DNA from: Solirubrobacteraceae bacterium
GTDB lineage: Bacteria; Actinomycetota; Thermoleophilia; Solirubrobacterales; Solirubrobacteraceae
Assembly: GCA_017882405.1 (NCBI GenBank)
Contig: JADGPO010000151.1
Location: forward strand, 1 to 39,197
DNA length: 39,197 bases
Direction: 5' to 3'
Shown here: piece by piece, positions 1-8,571 of the stretch
Layout: the number at the start of each line of letters is the position of its first letter
Position numbering within the stretch: the first letter of the stretch is position 1
The notes under the pieces: generated by a model
Seen by the model: only the letters and a program-made list of their open reading frames with translations
Database searches by the model: none
What the model was told of the DNA's origin: nothing
Made by a program: the position numbers and the translations under genes

Positions 1-1214
1 AGATGCATGAACCCCAGCATGACCACATACGCGCCGCACAGGGCGATTCCCGCGCCCGCGAGGCCGAACGGCGGCACCAGCACCAGCAGCAGGATGACGT
101 TGGCCGCCAGACCGACGAACGCGGCCGGGAAGTTCCGCGTGGTCACGTGCGCCCGTCCGGCGATCGTCAGGAACACCACCCAGAGCCCGTACAGTGCCCA
201 GCCGAGCGCCACCCAGGGCAGTGCCCGGTTGGCCTCCAGGTAGGCATGCGTGGTCAGCAGCCGCAGGATCCAGCGACCGAGCAGCGTCAGGCCGGCCACC
301 GCCCAGCCGGAGATGAGCAGGTAGTAGGTGGTCACCAGGCCGTAGAGCCTCGAGGCCTCGACGTCGTCGGTGACCGAGTAGGCGAGCGGTGGCCACGCGT
401 ACTGAAAGCCCCGCACGAGGAAGGCGATCCCGCCGGCCAGCTTGATCGCGATCGAATACAGGCCCGCCACACGCGGGCTGCGCTCGTGGAAGAGGTAGTA
501 GCGGTCGACGATGCTCAGCAGGTACACGGAGGCCTCGGCCGGCACGGTGGGCAACCCGAAGCGCAGCAGCGCGGACATGCGCTCGGCGGTCGCGCGGCGT
601 GGCAGCAGCCGGTGGCGCAGCTTGAACCAGAGCGCCAACAGGACGACCGTGGAGGCACCGTAGTTGCCCAGCAGCAGCCCACGGGCGCCGTCGTGCTCGC
701 CGACGACGAGCACCACCGAGGCGGCGACCGTCAGCAGCACGTTGCACACCGACGCGGTGGCGTACAGCTGCAGCCGCTCGTCGACCCGCAGCAGGCCGTA
801 GGCGAGCTCGAGGTTGGTGAACGACCACAGCCCCAGTACCGCCACCCGGAAGGTGGTGGCGTCGCGATAGCCGAGCACGAGCGTGCTCAGCGGCCCGGCC
901 TCCAGCGCCAGGAACACGGCGGCGATCGTCGTGGCCACGAGCAGAAAGCCGGTCGCGCGACGGGCCAGGGCGTCGCGGCGCGCCGGGTCGTCGTCGGAGA
1001 AGTAGAAGCGCAGGAACGCCTCGATCATCCCCAGGCGGATGACGATGCTGATCAGGATCACGCCGTTGGCCAGCAGCTCGACGACGCCGTAGCCGGCCGG
1101 ATCGATGTACCGCGTGTACACCGGCAGCAGCAGGACCGCGATCACCCGGGAGACGACGTCCGCCAGCTGATAGGCCGCCAGCGAGGAGACCAGGCGCTTC
1201 AGATAGGCGGCCAC
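1..1214 (-). CDS. Polysaccharide flippase (Wzx/MVF-type), C-terminus cut by window edge
   Basis: Reading the minus strand from a GTG at 1214 gives about 404 residues with no stop, running off the left edge. The protein is almost entirely hydrophobic helices. It opens with a Tyr-Leu-Lys-Arg-rich segment followed by QLADVVSRVIAVLLLPVYTR, the N-terminal pattern of the lipopolysaccharide/oligosaccharide flippase (PST/Wzx, MOP superfamily) transporters; FGLPTVPAEASVYLLSIVDR begins the second half, as in that family. These proteins flip undecaprenyl-linked glycan units across the membrane. The reading frame has an opposite-strand shadow of similar length on the plus strand, but only the minus reading gives a sensible membrane protein. 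No good ribosome site precedes the GTG, so the exact start is uncertain. The gene fits the surface-polysaccharide genes further right. Confidence 0.85.
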   Translation of the reverse strand, partial: MAAYLKRLVSSLAAYQLADVVSRVIAVLLLPVYTRYIDPAGYGVVELLANGVILISIVIRLGMIEAFLRFYFSDDDPARRDALARRATGFLLVATTIAAVFLALEAGPLSTLVLGYRDATTFRVAVLGLWSFTNLELAYGLLRVDERLQLYATASVCNVLLTVAASVVLVVGEHDGARGLLLGNYGASTVVLLALWFKLRHRLLPRRATAERMSALLRFGLPTVPAEASVYLLSIVDRYYLFHERSPRVAGLYSIAIKLAGGIAFLVRGFQYAWPPLAYSVTDDVEASRLYGLVTTYYLLISGWAVAGLTLLGRWILRLLTTHAYLEANRALPWVALGWALYGLWVVFLTIAGRAHVTTRNFPAAFVGLAANVILLLVLVPPFGLAGAGIALCGAYVVMLGFMH

Positions 1215-1265
1215 GGCGCGTAACGGTACGCGCCCGGCCAGAGGGCGATGGGCCGGGCATAATCC
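1215..1265. promoter_or_regulatory. Short divergent promoter region, flippase / fucD
   Basis: About 50 bases separate the flippase start on the minus strand from the coding frame of the fuconate dehydratase on the plus strand, so both promoters must lie here or overlap the coding ends. CATAAT at 1258-1263 resembles a plus-strand -10 hexamer, but no convincing -35 is visible 16-18 bases upstream. A transcript starting about 7 bases after it would begin inside or after the ATA codon discussed under fucD. Confidence 0.3.
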
Positions 1266-2582
1266 ATAAGCACGACGGGCGGACAGTTCACCCACTTCTC
1301 GGTTCACGACGTCCGCTTCCCGACATCGGTCGACAGGGACGGCAGCGACGCGCTGAACGCCGACCCGGACTACTCGACCGCCTACGTCGTGGTGCACACC
1401 TCGGCGGGCGACCGGGGGCACGGCTTCGTGTTCACGATCGGCCGGGGGACCGAGGTCGCCGTCGCGGCGATCCGGGCGGTGGAGCCGCTGGTGGCGGGGC
1501 TGGAGGTCGACGAGGTGCTGTCCGATCTCGGGGGGTTCGGGCGCCGCCTGGTCCGCGACAGCCATCTGCGCTGGCTCGGCCCCGAGAAGGGCGTCGTGCA
1601 CATGGCGATCGGGGCCGTGGTCAACGCCGTGTGGGACCTGTATGCCCGGCGCCAGGGGATGCCGCTGTGGCAGGCGCTCGGCCGCCTGGAGCCCGAGCGG
1701 CTCGTCGACCTGATCGACTTCCGCCACCTGTCCGACGTGCTGGACGAGGCCGAGGCGCTCGAGATCCTCCGGGGATCGGCGGCGGGCCGCGCGGACCGGG
1801 AGCGGGCGCTGCTGCAGCACGGATATCCGGCGTACACGACATCCGCGGGCTGGCTGGGCTACGCCGACGAGAAGGTGGCCCGGCTGGTGTCAGAGGCGCT
1901 GCGCGACGGCTTCGAGCATCTCAAGCTGAAGGTCGGCGTCGACCTTCAGGAGGACGTTCGCCGGCTGGCGCTCGTACGCGAGCTGGCCGGGCCCGAGGTG
2001 AAGCTGTCGGTGGACGCCAATCAGGCATGGGAGCGCGACGAGGCGATCGCCTGGGTCGCGGCGCTCGCCCCCTACGACGTCTACTGGGTGGAGGAGCCCA
2101 CGTCGCCCGATGACGTGCTCGCCCACGCCGCGATCGTCCGCGCCGTGCATCCGATCAAGGTGGCGACCGGCGAGCACATGGCCAACCGGGTCATGTTCAA
2201 GCAGTTCCTGGCCGCCGGCGCGCTCGGCGTCTGCCAGCTCGACGCCTGCCGGGTCGCCGGCGTCAACGAGAACGTGGCGATCCTCCTGCTGGCCGCCAAG
2301 TTCGGAGTCCCGGTCTGTCCGCACGCCGGTGGCGTCGGCTTGTGCGAGGTCGTCCAGCACCTGGCGATGTTCGACTACGTCGCGGTGAGCGGCAGCATCG
2401 AGGAGCGCTGGATCGAGTACGTCGATCACCTGCACGAGCACTTCGAGAGTCCGGCGCGCGTCGTCGACGGGCGCTACGTAGCCCCGGTGGCGCCGGGCAG
2501 CAACGCCGCGATGCTGCCCGAGTCGGTTCGCGGGTTCAGCTTCCCCGGCGGGCCGGCCTGGCAGGCCGCGGAGCAGAGTTAG
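1266..2582 (+). CDS. fucD: L-fuconate dehydratase (enolase superfamily)
   Basis: Enolase-superfamily enzyme that dehydrates L-fuconate to 2-keto-3-deoxy-L-fuconate in non-phosphorylated L-fucose breakdown. Numbered from the GTG at 1389, the protein shows the KxK pair K179/K181, metal ligands D209 (SVDANQAW), E235 (WVEEP) and E262 (TGEH), plus D285 and H312 (CPHAGG). RWLGPEKGV and [14 protein letters not shown] are typical of FucD. The first ATG/GTG/TTG in frame is that GTG (397 aa), yet the codons upstream encode [18 protein letters not shown] and [11 protein letters not shown], which belong to the conserved FucD N-terminus. The frame is open back to a stop at 1260. Starting at ATA 1266 would give 438 aa, the usual family length, so I use it as a provisional start. 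The function is secure; the start codon is not. Confidence 0.88.
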   Translation: MSTTGGQFTHFSVHDVRFPTSVDRDGSDALNADPDYSTAYVVVHTSAGDRGHGFVFTIGRGTEVAVAAIRAVEPLVAGLEVDEVLSDLGGFGRRLVRDSHLRWLGPEKGVVHMAIGAVVNAVWDLYARRQGMPLWQALGRLEPERLVDLIDFRHLSDVLDEAEALEILRGSAAGRADRERALLQHGYPAYTTSAGWLGYADEKVARLVSEALRDGFEHLKLKVGVDLQEDVRRLALVRELAGPEVKLSVDANQAWERDEAIAWVAALAPYDVYWVEEPTSPDDVLAHAAIVRAVHPIKVATGEHMANRVMFKQFLAAGALGVCQLDACRVAGVNENVAILLLAAKFGVPVCPHAGGVGLCEVVQHLAMFDYVAVSGSIEERWIEYVDHLHEHFESPARVVDGRYVAPVAPGSNAAMLPESVRGFSFPGGPAWQAAEQS

Positions 2583-2618
2583 GAACGTGCTCGTCCACGC
2601 GGCGGGCGAGCGGGGACC

Positions 2619-2723
2619 CCGCTGGAGCGCGGCCACGCGGTGTTCGTGCTGCACGGGGAGAAGCTGCGCGGCGGCTTTCGGGCTGACCGCGCTGCTCGAC
2701 GGCCTGCTCGCTGCGTCGGCGTA
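2619..2723 (+). pseudogene. Possible remnant of a LigD-type 3'-phosphoesterase domain
   Basis: The stretch between fucD and the next gene reads VFVLHGEKLRGGF in one plus frame (codons from 2619), which resembles the core of the DNA-ligase-D 3'-phosphoesterase domain (LHGEKLRGxxALxR). Just after GGF the natural continuation FGLTALLDGLL appears one frame over and ends at a TAG near 2724, as if a frameshift split it. It has no start codon and only some 35 codons, so at most it is a decayed fragment. The match is short and made by eye. Confidence 0.25.
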
Positions 2724-2743
2724 GGGGTGGGAGAATCCCCGGC

Positions 2744-3394
2744 ATGCGGATCGCCGTGATCGGAGCGTCGGGCTGGCTGGGCGGCGCGGTTGCCCGCGAG
2801 GCGGCGGGCCGCGGCCACGCGGTGACCGCGATCGGACGCGACGCCCACAAGCTCGCCACGCTGGAGGGCATGACGGTGGCCGCCGCCGACGCCACCGACG
2901 TCGATTCGATCGCCGCGGCGATCGCCGACAACGACGCCGTCGTTCTGGCGGTCACCGACCGCAGCGGCCCGGATCGCAGCGTGATCCCGCAGGCCGCCCA
3001 GGCGGTGATCGACGCCCTCGGGCGCGCGGACGTCTTCCGCCTGGCGATGATCGGCGGCGGCGGGACCCTGCTCAACGAGAGCGGCGAGCGGTTCGTCGAC
3101 CAGCCCGGCTTCCCCGAGCAGCACCGCGCGGAGGCGCTGGCCCAGGGCGAGGCGCTGGCGCTGCTACGGGCGACGCCGGAGTCGGTTGACTGGACCTACC
3201 TGAGCCCACCGCCCCAGCACCTGACCCCCGGCGACAAGCGCGGCGGCTACGTGGTGCGCGACGACGACCGCCCCGCCACCGACGACGCCGGCGAGAGCGC
3301 GATCTCCTCCGGAGACCTGGCAGCGGCCCTGGTCGACGAGCTCGAGCGACCGCGGTTCACGCACCGGCGCTTCACCGCCGCCTACGGCTCTTGA
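2744..3394 (+). CDS. NAD(P)-binding NmrA/SDR-like protein
   Basis: 216-residue protein starting with MRIAVIGASGWLGGAVAREA, the GxxGxxG dinucleotide-binding fold of atypical short-chain dehydrogenase / NmrA-like proteins. An Asp-rich second strand (AAADATD near residue 50) and LAMIGGGGTL near residue 100 fit the NAD(P)H-binding family that includes the YwnB-like reductases. No Tyr-x-x-x-Lys catalytic pair is visible, so it may be a redox sensor or a reductase of unknown substrate. The ATG follows GGGTGGGAG. It lies 161 bases after fucD and its stop overlaps a possible TTG start of the phospholipase D gene. A link to fucose use is not supported by the sequence. Confidence 0.75.
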   Translation: MRIAVIGASGWLGGAVAREAAGRGHAVTAIGRDAHKLATLEGMTVAAADATDVDSIAAAIADNDAVVLAVTDRSGPDRSVIPQAAQAVIDALGRADVFRLAMIGGGGTLLNESGERFVDQPGFPEQHRAEALAQGEALALLRATPESVDWTYLSPPPQHLTPGDKRGGYVVRDDDRPATDDAGESAISSGDLAAALVDELERPRFTHRRFTAAYGS

Positions 3395-3426
3395 AGGCCA
3401 GGCCGGCGGCCGTCAAGATCCGCGAC

Positions 3427-4881
3427 ATGCAATCAGCGTCACTGATTTCGAGGCTGGACACGTCGGTCGGGGACGGGGTGGAGGCGGCGGTCCGCCTCAA
3501 GCACTCCCGGCGCCTGCGTCGCCTGGGCTGGTCGCGAGCGCTCGATCCACCGGATGACCAGCCGTGGGCCGCCGGGGATCCGCCGCCGCGGCCCGGCTGC
3601 CGGCTCGACGTGCTGATCGACGGCGAGGAGGCGTTCGCCGCGATCGCCGAGGCGATCGCGCAAGCGCGCGAATACGTGCACATCACCGGCTGGCACACGG
3701 CGGCCCACCTCGAGCTTGTCCACTGCGATTCCCCGATCGTCCTGGGGGCGCTGCTCGCCGAGACCGCCGAGCGCATCGACGTGCGCCTGCTTGCGTGGGC
3801 GGGCGCGCCGGTACCCGTGTTCCACCCGTCGCGCAAGGACGTGAGCGTTTCACTGGAGACCTTGGTTCGCCAGACCAAGATCCGCTGCGAACGCGATCCG
3901 CGTGAGCACCCCTTCCACTGCCACCACGAGAAGACGATCGTGATCGACGGGCAGGTCGCGTTCGTCGGCGGGATCGACATGACCGACTTCGGCGGCGACC
4001 GCAACGACTCCAGCGCCCACCCGGCACGACGGCGTCTCGGCTGGCACGACGTCGGCACTCGGCTACACGGTCCGGCGGTGGCCGACGTGCGCGACCACTT
4101 CGCGATGCGCTGGAAGGAGGTGACCGGCGAGACGCTGCCGGGCGGTCCCGCCCCGCGAGCCCGCGGCGAGCACACCGTCCAGGTGATCCGCACGGTCGCC
4201 GAGGACATGTACGAGCGGGTCCCCGAAGGCGACTTCCGCATCCTGGAGAGCTACGTCCGCGCGCTGCGCGGCGCGCAGCGCTACGTATACCTCGAGAACC
4301 AGTTCCTGTGGGCGCCCGAGATCGCCGACCTGCTGGCGGCCAAGCTGCGCCGGCCGCCCAGCGATGAGTTCCGGGTGGTGATCGTCCTGCCCGCCAAGGC
4401 CAACAACGGCCAGGACGACACCCAGGGCCAGCTGGGGGTGCTCGCCGGTGCCGACGGCGGCGCCCGGCGGCTGCTGGCGGCCACCCTGCGCTCGCGCAGC
4501 GGCGGGCGCGAGGACCCGCTGTACGTGCACGCCAAGGTCGGGATCGTCGATGACCGCTGGCTGAGCATCGGCTCGGCCAATCTCAACGCCCACTCGCTGC
4601 TCAACGACACTGAGATGAACGTCGCCACCGACGACGCCGAGTTGGCACGCGGCACCCGGCTGCGACTGTGGGCCGAGCATCTGGAGACCGACGTCTCGGC
4701 GATCGCCGACCGGCCCCCGCACGCCGTGGTCGACGAGCTGTTCAAGCCGATCGCCGACGAGCAGCTGGATCGCCGCCGAGCCGGCCTGCTCCCCACCCAC
4801 CGACTGCTGGCGCTGCCGGGTGTCTCCCGGCGCTCGCGGCGCCTGCTCGGACCCCTGCAGGGGCTCGTCGACGACGGCTGA
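3427..4881 (+). CDS. Phospholipase D / cardiolipin synthase-like protein
   Basis: Two HxKxxxxD (HKD) motifs define the phospholipase D superfamily: HEKTIVIDGQVAFVGGIDMTD-type in the first half and VHAKVGIVDDRWLSIGSANLN-type in the second half, each followed by the expected Gly/Ser-Asn stretch. The two motifs combine to form one active site using a phosphohistidine intermediate. No transmembrane segment is visible, unlike classic cardiolipin synthases, so a cytosolic or peripheral phosphatidyl-transferase or phospholipase is likely. The reading frame extends to a TTG at 3391 overlapping the previous stop (TTGA), which would imply coupling; ATG 3427 gives 484 aa and is my preferred start. The substrate is not predictable. 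Confidence 0.85.
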   Translation: MQSASLISRLDTSVGDGVEAAVRLKHSRRLRRLGWSRALDPPDDQPWAAGDPPPRPGCRLDVLIDGEEAFAAIAEAIAQAREYVHITGWHTAAHLELVHCDSPIVLGALLAETAERIDVRLLAWAGAPVPVFHPSRKDVSVSLETLVRQTKIRCERDPREHPFHCHHEKTIVIDGQVAFVGGIDMTDFGGDRNDSSAHPARRRLGWHDVGTRLHGPAVADVRDHFAMRWKEVTGETLPGGPAPRARGEHTVQVIRTVAEDMYERVPEGDFRILESYVRALRGAQRYVYLENQFLWAPEIADLLAAKLRRPPSDEFRVVIVLPAKANNGQDDTQGQLGVLAGADGGARRLLAATLRSRSGGREDPLYVHAKVGIVDDRWLSIGSANLNAHSLLNDTEMNVATDDAELARGTRLRLWAEHLETDVSAIADRPPHAVVDELFKPIADEQLDRRRAGLLPTHRLLALPGVSRRSRRLLGPLQGLVDDG

Positions 4882-4890
4882 TCGGCGCGA

Positions 4891-6006
4891 CTAGCCGACG
4901 CGAAGGCGCTCGACCACGCGGGACATGGTCAGGCCCGGCTGCGGACCCCCGTCGATCGCGAACACCAGCGGGCCGTCGGCCACCAGGCCCAGGCCGTGGC
5001 GCGGCACGGGCAGGTCGCCGAAGCGGCTCCAGCGGTCGGTGCTCAGGTCCAGCCGGTCGACCTCGGGCACCGTGCTGGCGCCGTTCTCGCCGCCGACGGC
5101 GAGGATGGAGTGGCCGACCGACACCGCCTGAAAGCCGCTGCGGGCCACCGGCAGCGGGCTCATCTGCTGCCAGGCGCTCGCCCCCGGGCGGTACCGCTCG
5201 ACGTAGGTGACGCCCACCCCGGACACGCGGCCGCCGAGCAACCACACCGCGCCGTCGGCCGCCACCGCCGCGACGTGCTCGCGGGCATAGGCCAGCGACG
5301 GCCCGAGCGACCATCGAGCGGTGTCGAAGTCGTAGATCGCCAGCGATGACAGCGCCGCCGTGGTGTCGTTGCGCCCACCGGCCACGTACAGGCGATGGCC
5401 GAGGACGGCCGCCCCCGCCGCCGCGCGCGCCACCGGCGCGTCGGGCATCGCATGCCAACCACCCGTGGCGGGGTCATAACGCCAGAACCCGCGCACGGCG
5501 CCGGCGCTGGTATCGCTCGGCTGTGAGTAGCCCCCAACGACATACAGGCGATCCCCGTAGCTCACCGCGCTCATGTGGTTCAGCGCCTGGGGCAGGGGTG
5601 CAACCGAGCTCCAGCGCCCCGACACCAGATTGAGCCGCTGCACCTCGGCGGTGGTGTGCCCGGTGGAGTCAAAGCCGCCGACCACGTAGACGACGTTGCC
5701 GATCCGCGCCGCCGAGACCTCCCCGCGAGACGTCGGCGACTGTGGCAGGCTGGTCCACCGCCCGGTGGGAATGCCGGCCAGCGACAACGCCGGAGTCGCG
5801 GCGCGAGCGTGGGCTGCGGAACGATGGTTCGAGCGCACTCGCGTGGGGGATTGCGCCCGCGGGGGCGAAGACTTGTGGCCCGTCGGGCTCACCAGCACGA
5901 CCAGTCCCACCACGACCGCGCACAGAGCCCCCAGAGCGGTGAGTCTGCGCCGGCGATACTGTGCGGCACGGCGCGGCCGGCGATACGGTGCGGCACGTTG
6001 CGGCAT
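4891..6006 (-). CDS. Membrane-anchored kelch-repeat beta-propeller protein
   Basis: 371 residues from ATG 6006 (a GTG at 6027 in frame is an alternative). An Arg-rich N-terminus is followed by one membrane segment, LTALGALCAVVVGLVVLV, then a Ser/Arg-rich linker and about six kelch blades, each with the double-Gly after a hydrophobic strand: VVYVVGGF, RLYVVGGY, RLYVAGGR, AVWLLGGR, SILAVGGE, LVFAIDGG. It should therefore be a six-bladed propeller held outside the cell membrane, used for protein or glycan contact. No enzyme motif is visible. It is transcribed toward the phospholipase D gene (convergent, 9 bases apart) and is preceded by a strong inverted repeat at 6066-6102. Specific function unknown. 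Confidence 0.8.
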   Translation of the reverse strand: MPQRAAPYRRPRRAAQYRRRRLTALGALCAVVVGLVVLVSPTGHKSSPPRAQSPTRVRSNHRSAAHARAATPALSLAGIPTGRWTSLPQSPTSRGEVSAARIGNVVYVVGGFDSTGHTTAEVQRLNLVSGRWSSVAPLPQALNHMSAVSYGDRLYVVGGYSQPSDTSAGAVRGFWRYDPATGGWHAMPDAPVARAAAGAAVLGHRLYVAGGRNDTTAALSSLAIYDFDTARWSLGPSLAYAREHVAAVAADGAVWLLGGRVSGVGVTYVERYRPGASAWQQMSPLPVARSGFQAVSVGHSILAVGGENGASTVPEVDRLDLSTDRWSRFGDLPVPRHGLGLVADGPLVFAIDGGPQPGLTMSRVVERLRVG

Positions 6007-6065
6007 CACCCCGGATTTGTAGAGCACGGAGGTGAGAGGCGCCTGAAAGCTCCGCTGCCGGACCG

Positions 6066-6102
6066 TCTCGGATAACGGGACATATTCTCCGGTTATCCGG
6101 GA
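6066..6102. promoter_or_regulatory. Near-perfect inverted repeat upstream of the kelch gene
   Basis: Left arm TCTCGGATAACGGG (6066-6079) and right arm CCGGTTATCCGGGA (6089-6102) are reverse complements except at two positions; the 8-base core CGGATAAC/GTTATCCG is perfect. The spacer is 9 bases, AT-rich (acatattct). It lies 60 to 96 bases upstream of the kelch ATG and no U-run follows on either strand, which favours an operator for a dimeric regulator over an intrinsic terminator. A terminator for the gene ending at 6177 remains possible. Confidence 0.55.
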
Positions 6103-6176
6103 CGCCTCGAGTCGATGCTCAAAGCCCGCTAAAGAGGAAGGCCAAGGTCACGCGCTGCTGCGCGCCAAGCCCCGCA

Positions 6177-8003
6177 TCACCGCCCCAGCACCCTCCACGC
6201 CGAGGCGAGCAGCTCCGACGCGTCGATGTTGTGCGCGAGGCTTGAGCCAAATCCGGGCAGCCCGATGTCGACCACCACCCCGTGCCCGAGCCGGTAGCCG
6301 ACGACGCTGGGCTCGGCGTTGCTGGCGCCCGCGGCGGTGACGATCGCCGCCGGCGGGGTGACCGCGGTGATCGGCTGATAGGAGCGGTAGCCGCGCAGCG
6401 CGCCCGAGCTGCCGCGGAAGAGGTTCAGGCCGTCCTTGTCGACCAGGATCAGGGCACCGCGCGCTGACACCAGCCGTCCTGGGTGGCCCAGGAGGTAGTC
6501 GGCCGCGCGCCGGGGGCCGGGGTCCATCGCCTGATCCCCGGAGACGGTCACCGGCCGGCGCAGCGAGTCGATCCCCAGCGAGAGGACGTGCCCGCCGCGC
6601 TCCACGAACGTGCTCAGGGTGGAGCCGAAGGACTCGGGCAGCCAGCGCTCGTCGCCGGCCAGCACCACGCCGCGGTGGCCGGACAGGCGCGGGCCGGCGT
6701 TCTGAAGCAGGGCCACGTCGGTCGTCAGGTCAAACGGCAGCCGGGTGCCGCGCAGGTGCGCGATCAGCGCCGCCTCGTCGGCGAAGCCCGCCGGCAGGCC
6801 GTCGGCGAGCGGGCGGGCGAGGCGGATCGGCTGCCCGCCGGCAAGCGTGTTGGGGATCCCGTCGCCGTCGTCGTCCACCGGGTTGTAGCCCTGCCAGGTG
6901 AGCGCCGGCAGGACCACGAGCAGCTTCGCGCGAGCCGCGCCGCTCGACGCGCGCGCGACCACCGGCACGACCGTCCGATGCGGCCCCCAGCGCAGAGCGA
7001 GCTCGTACAGCCCGGGACCGCCGCCCGGCAGCCGCACCGACAGCGCGTGCGCGCGCGAGGAGCCGGAGCGCAGCACCGTCTCGGCTCCGGCGGGCCGCAG
7101 CGCCCAGTGATAGAGGTGCTGGCGGGAGTCGACGTAGACCGTCGCGCGTGAGCCGGCCGGCACCGGCGTCATCGGCGGCTGGGCGGCGAGGTAGCGCACC
7201 GTGACCCCGGCGTGGGTGGTCGAGCCCGGAGCGGGCGGCAGCCGGGTGGGAAAGCGCGCCGTGTTGCATGCCTGGTCGGTCAGTCGCAGTCCCACGAGGT
7301 AGGTGCCCTGCGGCGCCGGGGTGCCGCCGGTGAGGGTCCCGTCCCACAGCGTGCGGCCGCGCTTGGAGGTGGCGTTGAAGCTCTTGACCAGCGCCGGCTT
7401 GCCCGGCACGTCGGTGCGGTAGATCAGCACGCGCGGGCGGCGGTTGCCGGCGCCGGTGAAGCGCACGCTCGTCCCCACCACGCCGCGCGCCGGAATCAAC
7501 GCAGGAGAGACGCCGGTCACCCTCAGCGGGGGCGCCTTGCGCTCGACGATGACCGTCGCGTTGGCCGACCGGCTGGGGATCAGTAGGGAGCGGCCCTGCT
7601 GGATCAAAGAGACGCGGATGTTGTAGACCCCGTCGGGGGCGATCTTGCCGGTGGACGTGCGTCCGTCCCAGGTGAACGTGCTGCGGCGGTTGATCGACAT
7701 GTGGCGGCCGGAGGCCAGCGTGGCCACGTTCTCGCCGTTGTCGTTGACGATGTAGACGGAGACGTCGTCAGCGCGATGCTGGAGATAGAAGGAGATCGAG
7801 GTGCGCCGAAAGCTCACCTTCCGCGGCCCGTTGTGCGCCATCACTAGACAGGTGCCACCGTCGACCGGGTTGATGGCAGCCGGAAGCGGCCTGGGCGAGC
7901 CGGCGATCAGCGGGGTGCTCACCTTCAGGTGCTGCGTGACGAAGAACGCCCCCACGGTGGCGATCACCAGCGCGACGAACGCCGCGACCGGCAGCCGCGT
8001 CAC
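6177..8003 (-). CDS. Membrane-anchored FlgD-Ig / DMFase-beta-like secreted protein
   Basis: 608 residues from GTG 8003, which overlaps the stop of the upstream phosphatase gene (GTGA). A single N-terminal helix (VAAFVALVIATVGAFFV) acts as signal anchor. Around residues 100-160 the pattern FTWDGRTSTGKIAPDGVYNIRV is a FlgD-type Ig fold; a second similar unit reads TLWDGTLTGGTPAPQGTYLVGL. The C-terminal half (LTWQGYNPVDDDGDGIPNTL, later ERGGHVLSLG) resembles the N,N-dimethylformamidase beta-subunit-like C-terminal domain, which has a glutamine-amidotransferase-like fold. Amidase activity is not shown: no catalytic triad could be assigned. The longer open frame to 8228 only shadows the phosphatase gene. 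Likely an extracytoplasmic protein of unknown role. Confidence 0.75.
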   Translation of the reverse strand: MTRLPVAAFVALVIATVGAFFVTQHLKVSTPLIAGSPRPLPAAINPVDGGTCLVMAHNGPRKVSFRRTSISFYLQHRADDVSVYIVNDNGENVATLASGRHMSINRRSTFTWDGRTSTGKIAPDGVYNIRVSLIQQGRSLLIPSRSANATVIVERKAPPLRVTGVSPALIPARGVVGTSVRFTGAGNRRPRVLIYRTDVPGKPALVKSFNATSKRGRTLWDGTLTGGTPAPQGTYLVGLRLTDQACNTARFPTRLPPAPGSTTHAGVTVRYLAAQPPMTPVPAGSRATVYVDSRQHLYHWALRPAGAETVLRSGSSRAHALSVRLPGGGPGLYELALRWGPHRTVVPVVARASSGAARAKLLVVLPALTWQGYNPVDDDGDGIPNTLAGGQPIRLARPLADGLPAGFADEAALIAHLRGTRLPFDLTTDVALLQNAGPRLSGHRGVVLAGDERWLPESFGSTLSTFVERGGHVLSLGIDSLRRPVTVSGDQAMDPGPRRAADYLLGHPGRLVSARGALILVDKDGLNLFRGSSGALRGYRSYQPITAVTPPAAIVTAAGASNAEPSVVGYRLGHGVVVDIGLPGFGSSLAHNIDASELLASAWRVLGR

Positions 8004-8560
8004 AGCGATACCACCGCCACGTTCGGGACTTCGAACTCGTGGAACGCGTCCAGCCCTCGCGGGTCCTCGGCGCACAGCATCACCCGGATGCTGCCGCCGT
8101 GACAGACGGCCAGGGCCGGCAGCGGGCCTGCGCGGTGGATGTCCTGGAGCGCCGCGGTGACGCGCTGCTGCTGCTGCAGCAGCGACTCTCCACCGGGAAA
8201 GCGGAACTCGGCACCCGCGCGCTGCCATGCCGCGGAGAGCTCGGGCTCGTCGCGCTCGATCTCCTCGAACAGGTGGCCCTCCCAGCGGCCGCGCGCGCCC
8301 TCTCGCAGGCGCCAGTCGGACCGCGGGCGCAGTCCGATCGCCGCTGCGACGATCTCGGCCGTCTCACGCGCGCGGCTCAGATCAGAGGACCACAATGACG
8401 CGATCGGCTGTTCACGGGCGGCGACGGTCTTTGCCAGCTCGAACGCCTGGCGGCGCCCGTTGCTGTTCAGCGGGGTGTCCCTCCAGCCCTGGAAGCGCAA
8501 CGGCGCGACGTTGTCGTCGGTCTCGCCGTGGCGGGCGAGCAGGACGCCGCTGAGCTCCAT
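8000..8560 (-). CDS. Histidine phosphatase family protein
   Basis: 186 residues. The RHGE catalytic motif (LLARHGETDDN, residues about 8-18) carries the phospho-accepting histidine; SDLSRARETAE supplies the second conserved Arg, and the late HGG (AVCHGGSIR) supplies the second catalytic His. This is the phosphoglycerate-mutase-like / CobC-type phosphatase fold. ATG 8560 is preceded by AGGA at about 9 bases. It begins 11 bases after the phosphosulfolactate synthase gene and overlaps the next gene by four bases, so all three are probably co-translated. Context suggests it could dephosphorylate phosphosulfolactate, but the family is broad and this is inference. Confidence 0.88.
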   Translation of the reverse strand: MELSGVLLARHGETDDNVAPLRFQGWRDTPLNSNGRRQAFELAKTVAAREQPIASLWSSDLSRARETAEIVAAAIGLRPRSDWRLREGARGRWEGHLFEEIERDEPELSAAWQRAGAEFRFPGGESLLQQQQRVTAALQDIHRAGPLPALAVCHGGSIRVMLCAEDPRGLDAFHEFEVPNVAVVSL

Positions 8561-8571
8561 CGTCCGACGTC

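Noticed and set aside
3..1223. 406-residue plus-strand open frame
   Set aside because: It is the complementary-frame shadow of the flippase gene: His/Gln/Arg-rich with no domain, whereas the minus reading gives a coherent membrane protein.
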